From: JBBRUG01 sp038247995
GTDB taxonomy: Bacteria; Chloroflexota; Chloroflexia; Chloroflexales; Chloroflexaceae
Direction: 5' to 3'
DNA: 20,498 bases
Assembly: GCA_038247995.1 (NCBI GenBank)
Contig: JBBRUG010000071.1
Coordinates: 1-20,498 of the forward strand
Below the pieces are notes generated by a model. The model did no database searches. It was not told the DNA's origin and saw nothing but the letters and a program-made list of their open reading frames with translations. Shown here one piece after another: positions 6,881 to 14,484 of this stretch (position 1 is the stretch's first letter; the number at the start of each line of letters is the position of its first letter). The position numbers were made by a program, and so were the translations under genes.

Positions 6881-8215
6881 TTACTCAGCGGTATCGGCGG
6901 CAACTGTATCATCGGCCAATTCGGCCAACAGAATATAGGATGCGATCAACCGATTGTTGTTATAAATGTACAGTTTCTGCGACGTTGCGCGAAGCTGAAC
7001 TGTCTCACCGATGAGTTCTGTACCAAGCGGGCCGTAGTATTGCTTGTCATACACCACGGTGCCATCCGGGCGAACCTTCCGGCCTTCTACCTTCGAGTTT
7101 GCTAATTCAGCCTCGGTTGCCATTGCCTCGGCATCGGCGGACGCTCGTGCTTCGGCAGCGGTGCGTTCTTCCTCAAGCAGCGTTGTCGCGCTTTTAATAT
7201 CAATCCGCCAACCCGACAACTTCGCTGCCAGGCGCACATTCTGGCCCTCTTTGCCGATCGCGAGTGAGAGTTGCTTGTCGGGCACAATCACTTGCGCAGC
7301 GTGATCCGCATCGTTTAGGTGTACTTCAACCACCTGCGCGGGCGAGAGAGCGTTGGCAATAAACTCTTTTGGATCAGCGGACCATTGCACGACGTCGATT
7401 TTCTCGCCATTCAGCTCATTGACGATATTCTGAATGCGAATGCCGCGCATACCAACGCAGGAACCTACCGGGTCGATCCCTTCCTGGCGTGCCGCCACGG
7501 CAACCTTTGTGCGCAGACCTGGTTCACGCGCGATCGACTTAATCTCGACCGTGCCGTTATAGATCTCCGGCACTTCCATCTCAAACAGGCGCAAGATCAT
7601 GCTTTTATGGGTTCGCGAGGCGATCAGGCGCGGCCCACGATCCTCGCGGCGAATCTCCATCAAATACACTTTCAGGCGCTGACCGTGGTAGTAACGGTCA
7701 TTATCGACCTGCTCCTTCGGCGGGATAATCGCTTCCGCCTTGCCCATCTCCAGAATGACATTACCCTTTGTCATGCGCTGAACCGTTGCGGTAATTAATT
7801 CACCTTCACGATCCATATACTCGCCATAAATATATTCGCGCTCGACCTCTTTGATGCCCTGGAGGACTACCTGCTTAGCGGTCTGGGCCGCAATCCGTCC
7901 GAAGTCCTTGGGGGTGCTCTCGACAATCACCGTCTCGCCGAGTTGTGCATCAGGCTTGACCTGCTGTGCGTCGCCGAGTTCGATCTCGAACCGATCGTCG
8001 AATACTTCGTCTACAACCTGCTTCTCAGCATACACGAGCGCAGCGCCCGTCTGCGGGTCGAGACGCACCGTCACCTCCATCGGTGGCGGATTGTTTCCCA
8101 GCGTACGCTTATAGGCAGTAATCAGCGCCCGTTCCATAACATCGACAATCGCCTCTTTAGGGATGCCGCGCTCGGCCGCTATCTGTGAGATCGCTGTGTA
8201 AAAATCGCTCTTCAT
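6881..8215 (-). CDS. nusA: Transcription termination/antitermination factor NusA with extra C-terminal domain
   Basis: NusA (444 residues) binds RNA polymerase and nascent RNA and controls pausing, termination and antitermination. The order is the RNAP-binding N-domain (1-125), the S1 domain (about 136-200, GELITATVQRMTKGNVILEMG), KH1 (about 230-285, with VGSCVGMRGIRIQNIVNEL) and KH2 (about 308-343, with LSLAIGKEGQNVRLAAKLSG). After a charged Ala/Glu-rich linker (345-376) comes an additional ~55-residue beta-rich domain (378-432), described separately. The E. coli acidic repeats are absent. It is the first gene of the operon here. rimP is not upstream. A hairpin ends 23 bp before the ATG. The ATG begins MKSDFYTAISQIAAERGI, the usual NusA start. 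Confidence 0.96.
   Translation of the reverse strand: MKSDFYTAISQIAAERGIPKEAIVDVMERALITAYKRTLGNNPPPMEVTVRLDPQTGAALVYAEKQVVDEVFDDRFEIELGDAQQVKPDAQLGETVIVESTPKDFGRIAAQTAKQVVLQGIKEVEREYIYGEYMDREGELITATVQRMTKGNVILEMGKAEAIIPPKEQVDNDRYYHGQRLKVYLMEIRREDRGPRLIASRTHKSMILRLFEMEVPEIYNGTVEIKSIAREPGLRTKVAVAARQEGIDPVGSCVGMRGIRIQNIVNELNGEKIDVVQWSADPKEFIANALSPAQVVEVHLNDADHAAQVIVPDKQLSLAIGKEGQNVRLAAKLSGWRIDIKSATTLLEEERTAAEARASADAEAMATEAELANSKVEGRKVRPDGTVVYDKQYYGPLGTELIGETVQLRATSQKLYIYNNNRLIASYILLAELADDTVAADTAE
6920..7084 (-). other. Extra beta-rich C-terminal domain of NusA
   Basis: Residues 378-432 of NusA run from GRKVRPDGTVVYDKQYYGP through LGTELIGETVQLRATSQKLY to IYNNNRLIASYIL. The pattern of alternating beta strands, an aromatic YY and an LIGETVQLR...LYIYNNNRLIA stretch resembles the small beta-barrel at the C-terminus of Mu/IS21-type transposases. 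This is recognition by eye and could be convergent. The domain is joined to KH2 by an Ala/Glu-rich helix. Confidence 0.5.
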
Positions 8216-8238
8216 ACCCTCTCACTCGCCTACAATAA

Positions 8239-8263
8239 GAAAAGTGGGGGGCACCCACTTTTC
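8239..8263 (-). promoter_or_regulatory. Hairpin in the nusA leader
   Basis: GAAAAGTGGG (8239-8248) pairs perfectly with CCCACTTTTC (8254-8263) around a 5-nt loop, a 10-bp stem. On the minus strand the 3' arm runs on into CTTTTCTTATTG, a weak T-rich tract, 23 bp before the nusA ATG. This is compatible with an attenuator that NusA itself could influence, or with a hairpin controlling access to the ribosome-binding site. Read on the plus strand there is no T-tract. Confidence 0.6.
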
Positions 8264-8483
8264 ACTACGTACGGCGCAGACCGTTGTTCCAGCATTAGCG
8301 CAGTAGCCTGCGCACGATGCAAGGGCTTCAGGAGGAAGCACGACTCACAGATAGTTCATAAGCTGTTGTTCCTGAACGTATCAGTGCGCCTGTCGGCTGT
8401 GTCGGTAACTGTGAACCGTGCAATCCATGATAACCCTGACCAAGCCGGTGCAACGCTTCTGGATGCCCTTCTAACCGGATACA

Positions 8484-8512
8484 AGTATAGCACCTTCGAT
8501 CTGGTTTTGCAA
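8484..8512 (-). promoter_or_regulatory. Candidate promoter of the nusA operon
   Basis: On the minus strand, -35 TTGCAA (plus coordinates 8512-8507), a 17-bp spacer and -10 TATACT (8489-8484) with an upstream TGC make an extended -10 promoter. Transcription should start near 8477 and leave a leader of about 260 nt before nusA. No open frame of RimP type is seen in that leader. It holds only very short ATG frames and the hairpin near nusA. Confidence 0.6.
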
Positions 8513-8569
8513 ACCTCCTTCAATGTCTCCGAGCCTAAGAATAAGGGTAGAATTGGCGCAATTATGGTC

Positions 8570-8598
8570 TAGACTTGGGCGCACTTTTTCGTTATACT
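8570..8598 (+). promoter_or_regulatory. Sigma-70-type promoter of the small membrane protein
   Basis: -35 TAGACT (8570-8575), a 17-bp spacer and -10 TATACT (8593-8598) sit about 75 bp upstream of a small ORF with its own ribosome-binding site. This promoter is divergent from the candidate nusA promoter. The 8264-8569 stretch between nusA and this point otherwise shows no gene on either strand that I can support. Confidence 0.65.
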
Positions 8599-8671
8599 AT
8601 TTATATCGTTCCTCGTGACGACGCCTGTCCCCTGGCCCGATACGTTACCCGACCCAGAAAGGACTGTCGCC

Positions 8672-8803
8672 ATGGCCGTTATGCTCCTGGTTTTTGTCGC
8701 CTTGCTGGTGGCCGCTGCGTTGTGGACCATGCTGCCGCGCCTTCAGGATGCGCCAGTTCGTGTGCGCATCACCGAAACGCCGCGTCGCAACCGGCGCTCC
8801 TAA
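8672..8803 (+). CDS. Small single-span membrane protein, 43 residues
   Basis: No known function recognised. The chosen start is ATG 8672, preceded by AGAAAGGA at 8-nt spacing. A GTG at 8615 would add 19 residues, but it has no ribosome-binding site and lies only 17 bp past the -10 box. The peptide has one hydrophobic segment (AVMLLVFVALLVAAALWTML, residues 2-21) and a short basic tail rich in arginine (residues 22-43, ending RNRRS), which suggests an N-out/C-in single-pass protein. It has its own promoter and a strong terminator 43 bp after the stop, so it is a monocistronic transcription unit. This makes it more credible than its length alone would. Confidence 0.65.
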   Translation: MAVMLLVFVALLVAAALWTMLPRLQDAPVRVRITETPRRNRRS

Positions 8804-8845
8804 CCTCCGCGACAGATTCCCTCCCGCATAAACGCTCCTGTTGGT

Positions 8846-8876
8846 AGGCCAGCGCTCTTGAAAGCGCTGGCCTTTT
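8846..8876 (+). terminator. Intrinsic terminator after the small membrane protein
   Basis: AGGCCAGCGCT (8846-8856) pairs with AGCGCTGGCCT (8863-8873) to give an 11-bp perfect GC-rich stem with a 6-nt loop, followed by TTTTCTCC. This is a classic Rho-independent terminator on the plus strand. Confidence 0.9.
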
Positions 8877-8880
8877 CTCC

Positions 8881-9220
8881 TACCCTGAAGCTTATATCTG
8901 CGTGTTCGCCTATCGGCAATTCCGCGAATTCGATGTAATTTGCCGATTGGGCTTCTTTACCCATCCTCACACCACTGTCACACGGCTATCATTCGGCACG
9001 TAGATAGGCCCAATCTATACTTCTTACAGGCGGTATGGATTGGGCCGTGTGGATTGAACAATGCGTGTTCTCATGCACCCACTCTGCTGCCTTCCACCTA
9101 CCTACTGAAGCCCTGGGATTAGCAACCTCATTCCTCAGGAACTCTAACCGGCCTGCCGACGTCACCTCTATAGCCGTCTGCACGGCGCACCGTATGAGCC
9201 GCCAACGCCGAGCTTTGATC
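8881..9220. other. Structured intergenic region upstream of the exporter cluster
   Basis: No credible gene on either strand in about 350 bp. It contains an 8-bp inverted repeat ATCGGCAA/TTGCCGAT (8912-8919 and 8940-8947). It also contains a 14-bp dyad, GGCCCAATCTATAC (9007-9020) with GTATGGATTGGGCC (9033-9046), having one G-U pair. A TATACT at 9016-9021 inside that dyad could be a -10 box, but the upstream -35 (TTCGGC at 8992) is poor. Another small dyad, GAACA-N5-TGTTC, lies at 9056-9070. The region probably holds the promoter and a repressor site for the gene at 9235. Confidence 0.4.
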
Positions 9221-9221
9221 T

Positions 9222-9229
9222 AAGGAGGG
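9222..9229 (+). promoter_or_regulatory. Strong Shine-Dalgarno site, fixes start of the 818-residue protein
   Basis: AAGGAGGG lies five bases before ATG 9235. It is the best ribosome-binding site in the window and leaves little doubt about the start codon. Confidence 0.9.
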
Positions 9230-9234
9230 ACGTT

Positions 9235-11691
9235 ATGTCCCGATATTCCTACCGCGCAACAGTGCTGCTCGCACTTGCGCTTACCCTCAGCTTGCTGGGG
9301 TGGCCTGATGCTGCTCACAGTGCTGACCCTGAACCGTCAGACCAATCTTCATCGAGCATTGACGGTATCACGATGCGTGCGCGACCTGCATTTCAAGGTA
9401 ATTATCGACCAGGCAGCTGGTTGCCGCTGTATGTAGAGCTTGAGAACCAGGGGCCTGATCGTCAGGTTGAGCTTCAGGCCACGCTCCGCTCTGGCGCGCA
9501 GTATGCTACTGAGCTCGACCTCCCGAATAATGCGCGCAAGGTTGTGACCCTCTACGCGTACCTGCCGGTGAGCACCCGCCGCATAACCGTGCGTCTGCTT
9601 GATGCCGATACTGAGCTCCATACTCAGCAGCTTGAACTCCAACCGACCGCCAATCGTGCGCGCACAGTGGGCGTCATAACCGATGGCACTGCTGCACCAC
9701 GCCCCCCTGCCCGCCTGCCCGATGGAAGTGCGCTTAGTAGTATTGCGTTCAACCCCGGCGATCTGCCAACCCACGCTCTGGGCCTTGGTAGCTTTGATCT
9801 ATTGATCTTCAGCGACCTGCTCACGGCTGATCTTAGCCAGGCTCAACTCGATGCACTTCAGGCCTGGGTGTTGCGGGGCGGCCAGTTGCTGATCGATGGC
9901 GGCCCCGGCGCGGAACGTACGCTGGCCGGGTTGCCCACGCAGCTTCAACCGGCAACGATTACTGAACTGACGACCCTCGCGGCGACGGATCTGTTTGGCC
10001 CATCAACTTCCCTTGAAGCCAATGTTATCCCCTTTGTCCAGGCTCAGCCAACGACGAATGCCGCCGGCCGAACTGCTTATCGTGTTCCGACCGGCGGTTT
10101 ACCGGAAGCAGCGCAGTTGATCGAGCAGCGCTACGGGCGCGGCGCCGTTGGTCTCTTCCCACTTCCCCTTGGCCATCCGGCGCTCCTGAGTGCGGCTGAA
10201 ACGCCCCAACTATGGGCCGATTTACTAGAGCAAACCAATGCGCTTCCCGCGAATGCCGGCGCGCCGGATGTAACGCTCGATGCCTTTGTGGAAGGTAACC
10301 TTGCCAGTGCGCTTACCGGCCTACCTGCATTGGCATTTCCGCCGCTTGGTTTGCTCATGTTGCTCATCGGGGTTTATATTATCGCTGTCGGCCCCGGTAC
10401 CTATCTTGTGCTGCGTCGGCTCGATCGCCAGGCGCTTGGTTGGGTGGTTGTGCCGGCGCTGACGGTGCTGTTTGCAGGCGCCGCTTATGCAATTGGGTAT
10501 ACGCAGCGCGGCGGTGATGTTGTGCTGAACCAATTAACCTATCTTGAACTGTTCGACGATGCTGCGCCTATGGCGCGCGCGCGTAGTTTTGGCGGCCTCT
10601 TTTCGCCGGCGCGTCAATCTTATGCTCTGGAGGCAACGTCTATCGGTGTTGAAGCGCCGCTCCTGCGCCCGATCTCGCTCCAAGGCCCCTGGGACGCAAC
10701 CCTTGGCGGCGGCAGTGCGGTGTTGCTTCAGCCTGAGACGGGCGGCGCCGCCGTCCACGACTTCGAAGTAGCGCAGTGGTCGATGCGGGCGCTTACTGCC
10801 GACACGCTGGTCGATTATCCGGCCCTGCAAGCGCAACTCACCCTTGACGGCGCAACCCTACGCGGCGTAGTTGAGAATACGAGCGCCGAGGGCTTTGCAG
10901 ATGTTGTGCTGCTCCAAGGTGATCGGATTGTTCGTTTAGGCGATCTGGCGCCTGGTGAACGGCGCGAAGTCGAGTTGCCTGCCCCAGCCGCAGACCGACG
11001 TCAGGCGAAGGTTGCGCCCGGTACGACGCTCAGCTACCTGATCTATGGCGATGCGATCGATCAAAGTAACCAGGCCGGCGGTACCCCGCTGCCCGCCCAT
11101 GTGCAGTTGCGCATCCGCATTCTTGATGCAATCTTCGGCTATGGCCCTGATCCACGTGGCGGCCATCCTATGCTGATTGCATGGAGCGCTACCCCAACGC
11201 TCGATCTGCTGCCCGTCAATCTTCGCGCCGAGCGTCAGCATCTGGGCCTGGTGGTGAGCGAACCGCCGATTGCGCCGGGTGCCGCACCGCTCGAACTTGG
11301 TGCCGGTTGGCTGCACAAGCGTTTTGTGAATGCGCAGGCGGGGCTTTGTTACGGCAGTCTTGGGGTTGGTGTCGGCCTCGGCGCTGAACCAGTATTGCTG
11401 CAAATGACGCTGCCGCGCGATTTATATGGCTTCCGCCCGACAGAGCTTGCGCTAATCAGCGATACCGATGGCCCCTGGATGGCCGAAACGCAAATCGAGT
11501 TATACAATTGGGCTGACCGAGTTTGGGAGGTATTGCCCATCTCTGGGCGTGGCGAACCGCTGTTACTTGAGGCACCCGAGCGCTTTGTAGGCAGCCATGG
11601 CCGGCTCTGGGCGCGGATCGGATCAACTGCCGCACAACCCTCATTCGGCTGCATCTACGTTGACGCAACAATGAAAGGAACGCTGCCGTGA
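9235..11691 (+). CDS. Large secreted/membrane-anchored protein of ABC-2 exporter cluster
   Basis: An 818-residue protein of unknown function. A signal peptide (about 1-30, LLALALTLSLLGWPDAAHSA) leads to a beta-sandwich-like domain (45-137, RPGSWLPLYVELENQG). Next comes an alpha/beta domain (143-335) with FDLLIFSDL and LDALQAWVLRGGQLLIDGGPG, which resembles the glutamine-amidotransferase-like fold seen in proteins beside gliding/ABC-2 export systems. Two transmembrane helices follow (about 366-392 and 400-421), then a ~390-residue beta-rich C-terminal part. Its stop overlaps the ABC ATPase start by 4 bp (GTGA), so it is co-translated with the exporter. It probably acts at the outer face of the membrane with that transporter. 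Catalytic residues of amidotransferases are not evident, so the domain may only bind. Confidence 0.8.
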   Translation: MSRYSYRATVLLALALTLSLLGWPDAAHSADPEPSDQSSSSIDGITMRARPAFQGNYRPGSWLPLYVELENQGPDRQVELQATLRSGAQYATELDLPNNARKVVTLYAYLPVSTRRITVRLLDADTELHTQQLELQPTANRARTVGVITDGTAAPRPPARLPDGSALSSIAFNPGDLPTHALGLGSFDLLIFSDLLTADLSQAQLDALQAWVLRGGQLLIDGGPGAERTLAGLPTQLQPATITELTTLAATDLFGPSTSLEANVIPFVQAQPTTNAAGRTAYRVPTGGLPEAAQLIEQRYGRGAVGLFPLPLGHPALLSAAETPQLWADLLEQTNALPANAGAPDVTLDAFVEGNLASALTGLPALAFPPLGLLMLLIGVYIIAVGPGTYLVLRRLDRQALGWVVVPALTVLFAGAAYAIGYTQRGGDVVLNQLTYLELFDDAAPMARARSFGGLFSPARQSYALEATSIGVEAPLLRPISLQGPWDATLGGGSAVLLQPETGGAAVHDFEVAQWSMRALTADTLVDYPALQAQLTLDGATLRGVVENTSAEGFADVVLLQGDRIVRLGDLAPGERREVELPAPAADRRQAKVAPGTTLSYLIYGDAIDQSNQAGGTPLPAHVQLRIRILDAIFGYGPDPRGGHPMLIAWSATPTLDLLPVNLRAERQHLGLVVSEPPIAPGAAPLELGAGWLHKRFVNAQAGLCYGSLGVGVGLGAEPVLLQMTLPRDLYGFRPTELALISDTDGPWMAETQIELYNWADRVWEVLPISGRGEPLLLEAPERFVGSHGRLWARIGSTAAQPSFGCIYVDATMKGTLP

Positions 11692-12653
11692 CGCCGGCAA
11701 TCGAGACAACTAACCTGACCCGCCGCTATGGCGGCACCGTTGCGCTCAGCAACCTGAATCTGACTGTCGAGCAGGGCAGTATTTTTGGGTTTATCGGCCC
11801 CAATGGCGCTGGGAAAACCACAACGCTGCGGCTGCTTGCCGGTCTGCTTGAACCAACGGGCGGCACAATCCGCCTGATGGGTCAACTGCTGCGTCCGGGC
11901 GGCGCGCAGCGCCTGGTAGGCTACATGCCGGATTTCTTCGGCGTCTACGATGACTTGCGGGTTTGGGAATACCTCGACTTCTTCGCCCGCTGTTATGGCC
12001 TGGATGGCGCAACCCGTAAGCGAACCGTCGATGAACTGCTGGCCCTGGTAGATCTGAGTCCGAAGCGCAACGCCTTTGTGCAGAGCCTCTCGCGCGGTAT
12101 GCAACAGCGGCTCTGCCTAGCCCACGCGCTTGTACACAACCCGCCGGTGTTGCTGCTCGACGAGCCGGCCAGTGGCCTTGACCCGCGAGCGCGGGTTGAA
12201 TTACGCGAACTGTTGCGTGCGTTGCGTGAAATGGGCAAGACGGTGCTGCTCAGTTCACATATTCTGAGTGAACTGGCCGAAGTCTGTACTGAAATCGGGA
12301 TTATCGAGAGCGGCCAGATTGTGGTAAGTGGGTCGGTCGATGATGTGCGCCGACAACTCCAGCAGGGTTCGAAGCTGCGCATTCGGGTGCTCCGCGATCT
12401 CGATACTGCCGAAACCGTATTGCGCAAGCTGGCCAATGCACCTGCAAGCAGTGGCTTGCCATACGTACGCTCGGTGCAACTCGATTTGGTTGATCCGCGC
12501 GCGCTGGTGATTGAACTTGAACAGACTGATGACGCCGAGCAGGCCGCGCTGTTGACCTACCTGATTGGCCAGGGTATTGCGATCAGCGAATTCCGGGTGC
12601 AGGCAGAGAATCTCGAAGAACTCTTCTTGCGTCTGACGACGACAAGTGCGTAG
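11688..12653 (+). CDS. ABC-2 type transporter ATP-binding protein
   Basis: A cytoplasmic ATPase subunit (321 residues) that powers the permease encoded next. Walker A is GPNGAGKT (37-44), the signature loop LSRGMQQ (134-140), Walker B VLLLDEP (154-160), the D-loop SGLD and the H-loop His191 in LSSHILSE. In the Q-loop, Asp82 (GYMPDFFG) stands where Gln is usual, a variant seen in exporter ATPases of the CcmA/NatA group. The C-terminal ~100 residues match the extra domain of that group. The GTG start overlaps the upstream stop. The substrate is unknown. With a large extracytoplasmic partner, export of a protein, lipid or polymer is more likely than uptake. Confidence 0.94.
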   Translation: MTPAIETTNLTRRYGGTVALSNLNLTVEQGSIFGFIGPNGAGKTTTLRLLAGLLEPTGGTIRLMGQLLRPGGAQRLVGYMPDFFGVYDDLRVWEYLDFFARCYGLDGATRKRTVDELLALVDLSPKRNAFVQSLSRGMQQRLCLAHALVHNPPVLLLDEPASGLDPRARVELRELLRALREMGKTVLLSSHILSELAEVCTEIGIIESGQIVVSGSVDDVRRQLQQGSKLRIRVLRDLDTAETVLRKLANAPASSGLPYVRSVQLDLVDPRALVIELEQTDDAEQAALLTYLIGQGIAISEFRVQAENLEELFLRLTTTSA

Positions 12654-12685
12654 ATGGCGTACCAACGCATAAGGAATAGGCAGCT

Positions 12686-13720
12686 ATGCACCGCTTTCAC
12701 CCGCAACCTAACCCGATCATTGTGCGTGAGTTGCGCACGCGGATGCGCGGGGGCCGCCCCTACCTCATTCTGAGCTTGTTTCTCGTGCTGCTTGCGCTTA
12801 CCGGTGTGGGCGTGTATCAGTTGATGCTCCAGCAGACCCGCATCGGCGTAGCTGTATTAAGCCCGCAGGTCGGCCAGGCGCTCTTTAAGGGATTGGCGTT
12901 TGTTGAGTTGCTGCTGATTGTGGTGTTGGCACCGGCGCTCACCAGTGGCGCCGTCAGCGGCGAGCGCGAACAACTCACCTACGACATGTTACTGGCAACG
13001 CCGTTACAACCGGGGCAACTGCTCTGGGGCAAGTTGATCGCCGCGCTGAGCTACCTTTTACTGCTCATTTTTGCCGCTGTGCCGGTGTTCAGTGTCATGC
13101 TGATCTTTGGCGGAGTTGATCCGCGCTCGTTGGTTAAAGCGGTGATCTTGTTGTTCGCCACGACGATCACTTTTGGTGCGATCGGGCTGTGCGCCTCGAC
13201 CTTGTTTCGGCGCACGGTATGGGCGACGGCAGTAACTTACGGAGTGGTGCTGTTAGTCGTAGGAGGTAGTTTAACTCTGGCAAGTGTTTGGGGCCAGTTC
13301 AGTTCGCCCCCTGGGCAACAGCCACCGCCGTACCTGCTCTATCTAAACCCATTCAGTGCGCTCTTTGCCATTACCGGTCTGGCGCCGCCAATCGATCCGG
13401 CGATGTCGTTTATGGGTTACGCTGATCCATTGGGTGCTCTACCATTTATCGGGATGCTAGCTCAGGGTGTGATCGCCTATGGCCCGAATGGCGCCGTGGT
13501 TGTGCCGATCTATCGGGCAACCTTTCTCGCCTACCCCTTACTCACGGTATTGTTCGGTTGGTTAAGCGCACATTTAATCCTGCCCTACAAGCGCTGGCAT
13601 CCGCGCTGGAGCGATCTGGTTTTCTTGTTGCTGGTGTTGAGTCTGCTTGCAGTGGGGTATATCACTCAGGAGTGGTGGTTGATTGCTGCGCCCGTTCAGC
13701 CGGGCGGTTGGGCGGGGTAG
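12686..13720 (+). CDS. ABC-2 type transporter permease
   Basis: An integral membrane subunit (344 residues) pairing with the preceding ATPase. Hydrophobic segments near residues 26-49, 65-92, 111-142, 151-173 and 178-203, with two more in the C-terminal quarter, give about six or seven spans. The ABC-2 hallmark TSGAVSGEREQLTYDMLLATPL (around 85-107) lies between early spans and matches the permease motif that contacts the ATPase in the NatB/NosY group. It starts 32 bp after the ATPase stop. The stop codon lies inside a perfect hairpin. The long loop around 210-275 may be extracytoplasmic. Confidence 0.93.
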   Translation: MHRFHPQPNPIIVRELRTRMRGGRPYLILSLFLVLLALTGVGVYQLMLQQTRIGVAVLSPQVGQALFKGLAFVELLLIVVLAPALTSGAVSGEREQLTYDMLLATPLQPGQLLWGKLIAALSYLLLLIFAAVPVFSVMLIFGGVDPRSLVKAVILLFATTITFGAIGLCASTLFRRTVWATAVTYGVVLLVVGGSLTLASVWGQFSSPPGQQPPPYLLYLNPFSALFAITGLAPPIDPAMSFMGYADPLGALPFIGMLAQGVIAYGPNGAVVVPIYRATFLAYPLLTVLFGWLSAHLILPYKRWHPRWSDLVFLLLVLSLLAVGYITQEWWLIAAPVQPGGWAG

Positions 13721-13745
13721 AGCCGTCCCGACGGGACGGCTCTAC
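13717..13745. terminator. Perfect hairpin between convergent permease and lexA
   Basis: GTAGAGCCGTCCC (13717-13729) pairs perfectly with GGGACGGCTCTAC (13733-13745) around a 3-nt loop, a 13-bp stem. It includes the permease TAG stop (13718-13720). It lies 14 bp from the lexA stop on the other strand, so it can serve both genes. Neither side has a real T-tract. It may equally be one copy of a dispersed palindrome that was recruited here. Confidence 0.6.
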
Positions 13746-13758
13746 TCTACCCGGTGGT

Positions 13759-14412
13759 TTAAAACATGCTTCGGATCACGCCGACGACGCGGCCCTGGAT
13801 CTGGATATTGTCGGGGGTAGTGTAAATCGGCTCCATGGTTTTGTTGGCCGGCTGCAGCCGAATTCGCCCCTGCTCGCGGTAAAACTTCTTGAGCGTAACC
13901 GCGTTGTCGTCGAGCAGGCGCGCCGCCACCATCTGGCCGTTCTCGGCATCCAGTTGATAACGCAACAGCACAATGTCGCCGTCGTCGATCAGCGCGTCGA
14001 TCATTGAGAGGCCACGTACGCGCAGCGCGTAGATGCCCTTCAGCTTGTCGGCGCCGGCAAGATCGGCCGGTACTTCGATCATCTCGGCGGATTGGGCATC
14101 AACTTCCTCAGGATCAGGCAGCGGCGAACCGGCAGTGATTACGCCCAAAAGCGGTACTTGAAAGGCCGGCGCACTTGAGATCATCGACAGACCGTTGGGC
14201 AACGTGATGCCACGCGAAACTTTCTCATCGCGCTCGATCTTGCCCTTCTCCTGCAAGATCCGCAAATTGTAGGCGACAACTGACGTGGATGAGATTTGCA
14301 GATCGTTCTGAATGTCGCGAATTGCCGGTGGGTAACGATTCTTCTGCAAAAACGCTTCGATGTACGCCAGGATTTTTTCCTGACGTCCTGACAAGGTTTC
14401 ACTCTTACGCAT
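13759..14412 (-). CDS. lexA: LexA, SOS-response repressor
   Basis: A repressor of the DNA-damage regulon that cleaves itself when activated by RecA. In the 217-residue form the winged helix-turn-helix covers about 1-70 (YPPAIRDIQNDLQISSTSVVAYNL). The self-cleavage site is Ala94-Gly95 in VITAGSPLPD. The catalytic Ser136 lies in RGLSMIDALIDDGDIVLL and Lys175 in VTLKKF. ATG 14412 is chosen because GAAAGGA precedes it at usable spacing. An upstream in-frame ATG at 14466 would add 18 residues not typical of LexA. The promoter with a degenerate SOS-box-like site upstream suggests autoregulation. It ends convergent with the permease. Confidence 0.96.
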   Translation of the reverse strand: MRKSETLSGRQEKILAYIEAFLQKNRYPPAIRDIQNDLQISSTSVVAYNLRILQEKGKIERDEKVSRGITLPNGLSMISSAPAFQVPLLGVITAGSPLPDPEEVDAQSAEMIEVPADLAGADKLKGIYALRVRGLSMIDALIDDGDIVLLRYQLDAENGQMVAARLLDDNAVTLKKFYREQGRIRLQPANKTMEPIYTTPDNIQIQGRVVGVIRSMF

Positions 14413-14484
14413 AGCCTCTGTCCTTTCATTGGCCGCAGCCCTATCCGGACAGCGGCGACCTATCACATCGGCAGGTCACATCTA

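Noticed and set aside
8366..8572. 68-residue plus-strand ORF in the nusA leader region
   Set aside because: No ribosome-binding site or recognisable domain, and it overlaps the candidate divergent promoters of both flanking units.
9056..9070. GAACA-N5-TGTTC dyad as a possible LexA box
   Set aside because: The spacing between GAAC and GTTC is 7, not the 4 of the known Gram-positive box, and no damage-response gene lies next to it.
8989..9183. Minus-strand ORF of 64 residues and overlapping plus-strand ORFs before the exporter cluster
   Set aside because: No ribosome-binding sites and no domain pattern. They cross the dyad, and the region looks regulatory rather than coding.
13759..14466. Longer lexA form starting at 14466
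   Set aside because: The added 18 residues (MIGRRCPDRAAANERTEA) are not LexA-like, and the ATG at 14412 has a better ribosome-binding site.
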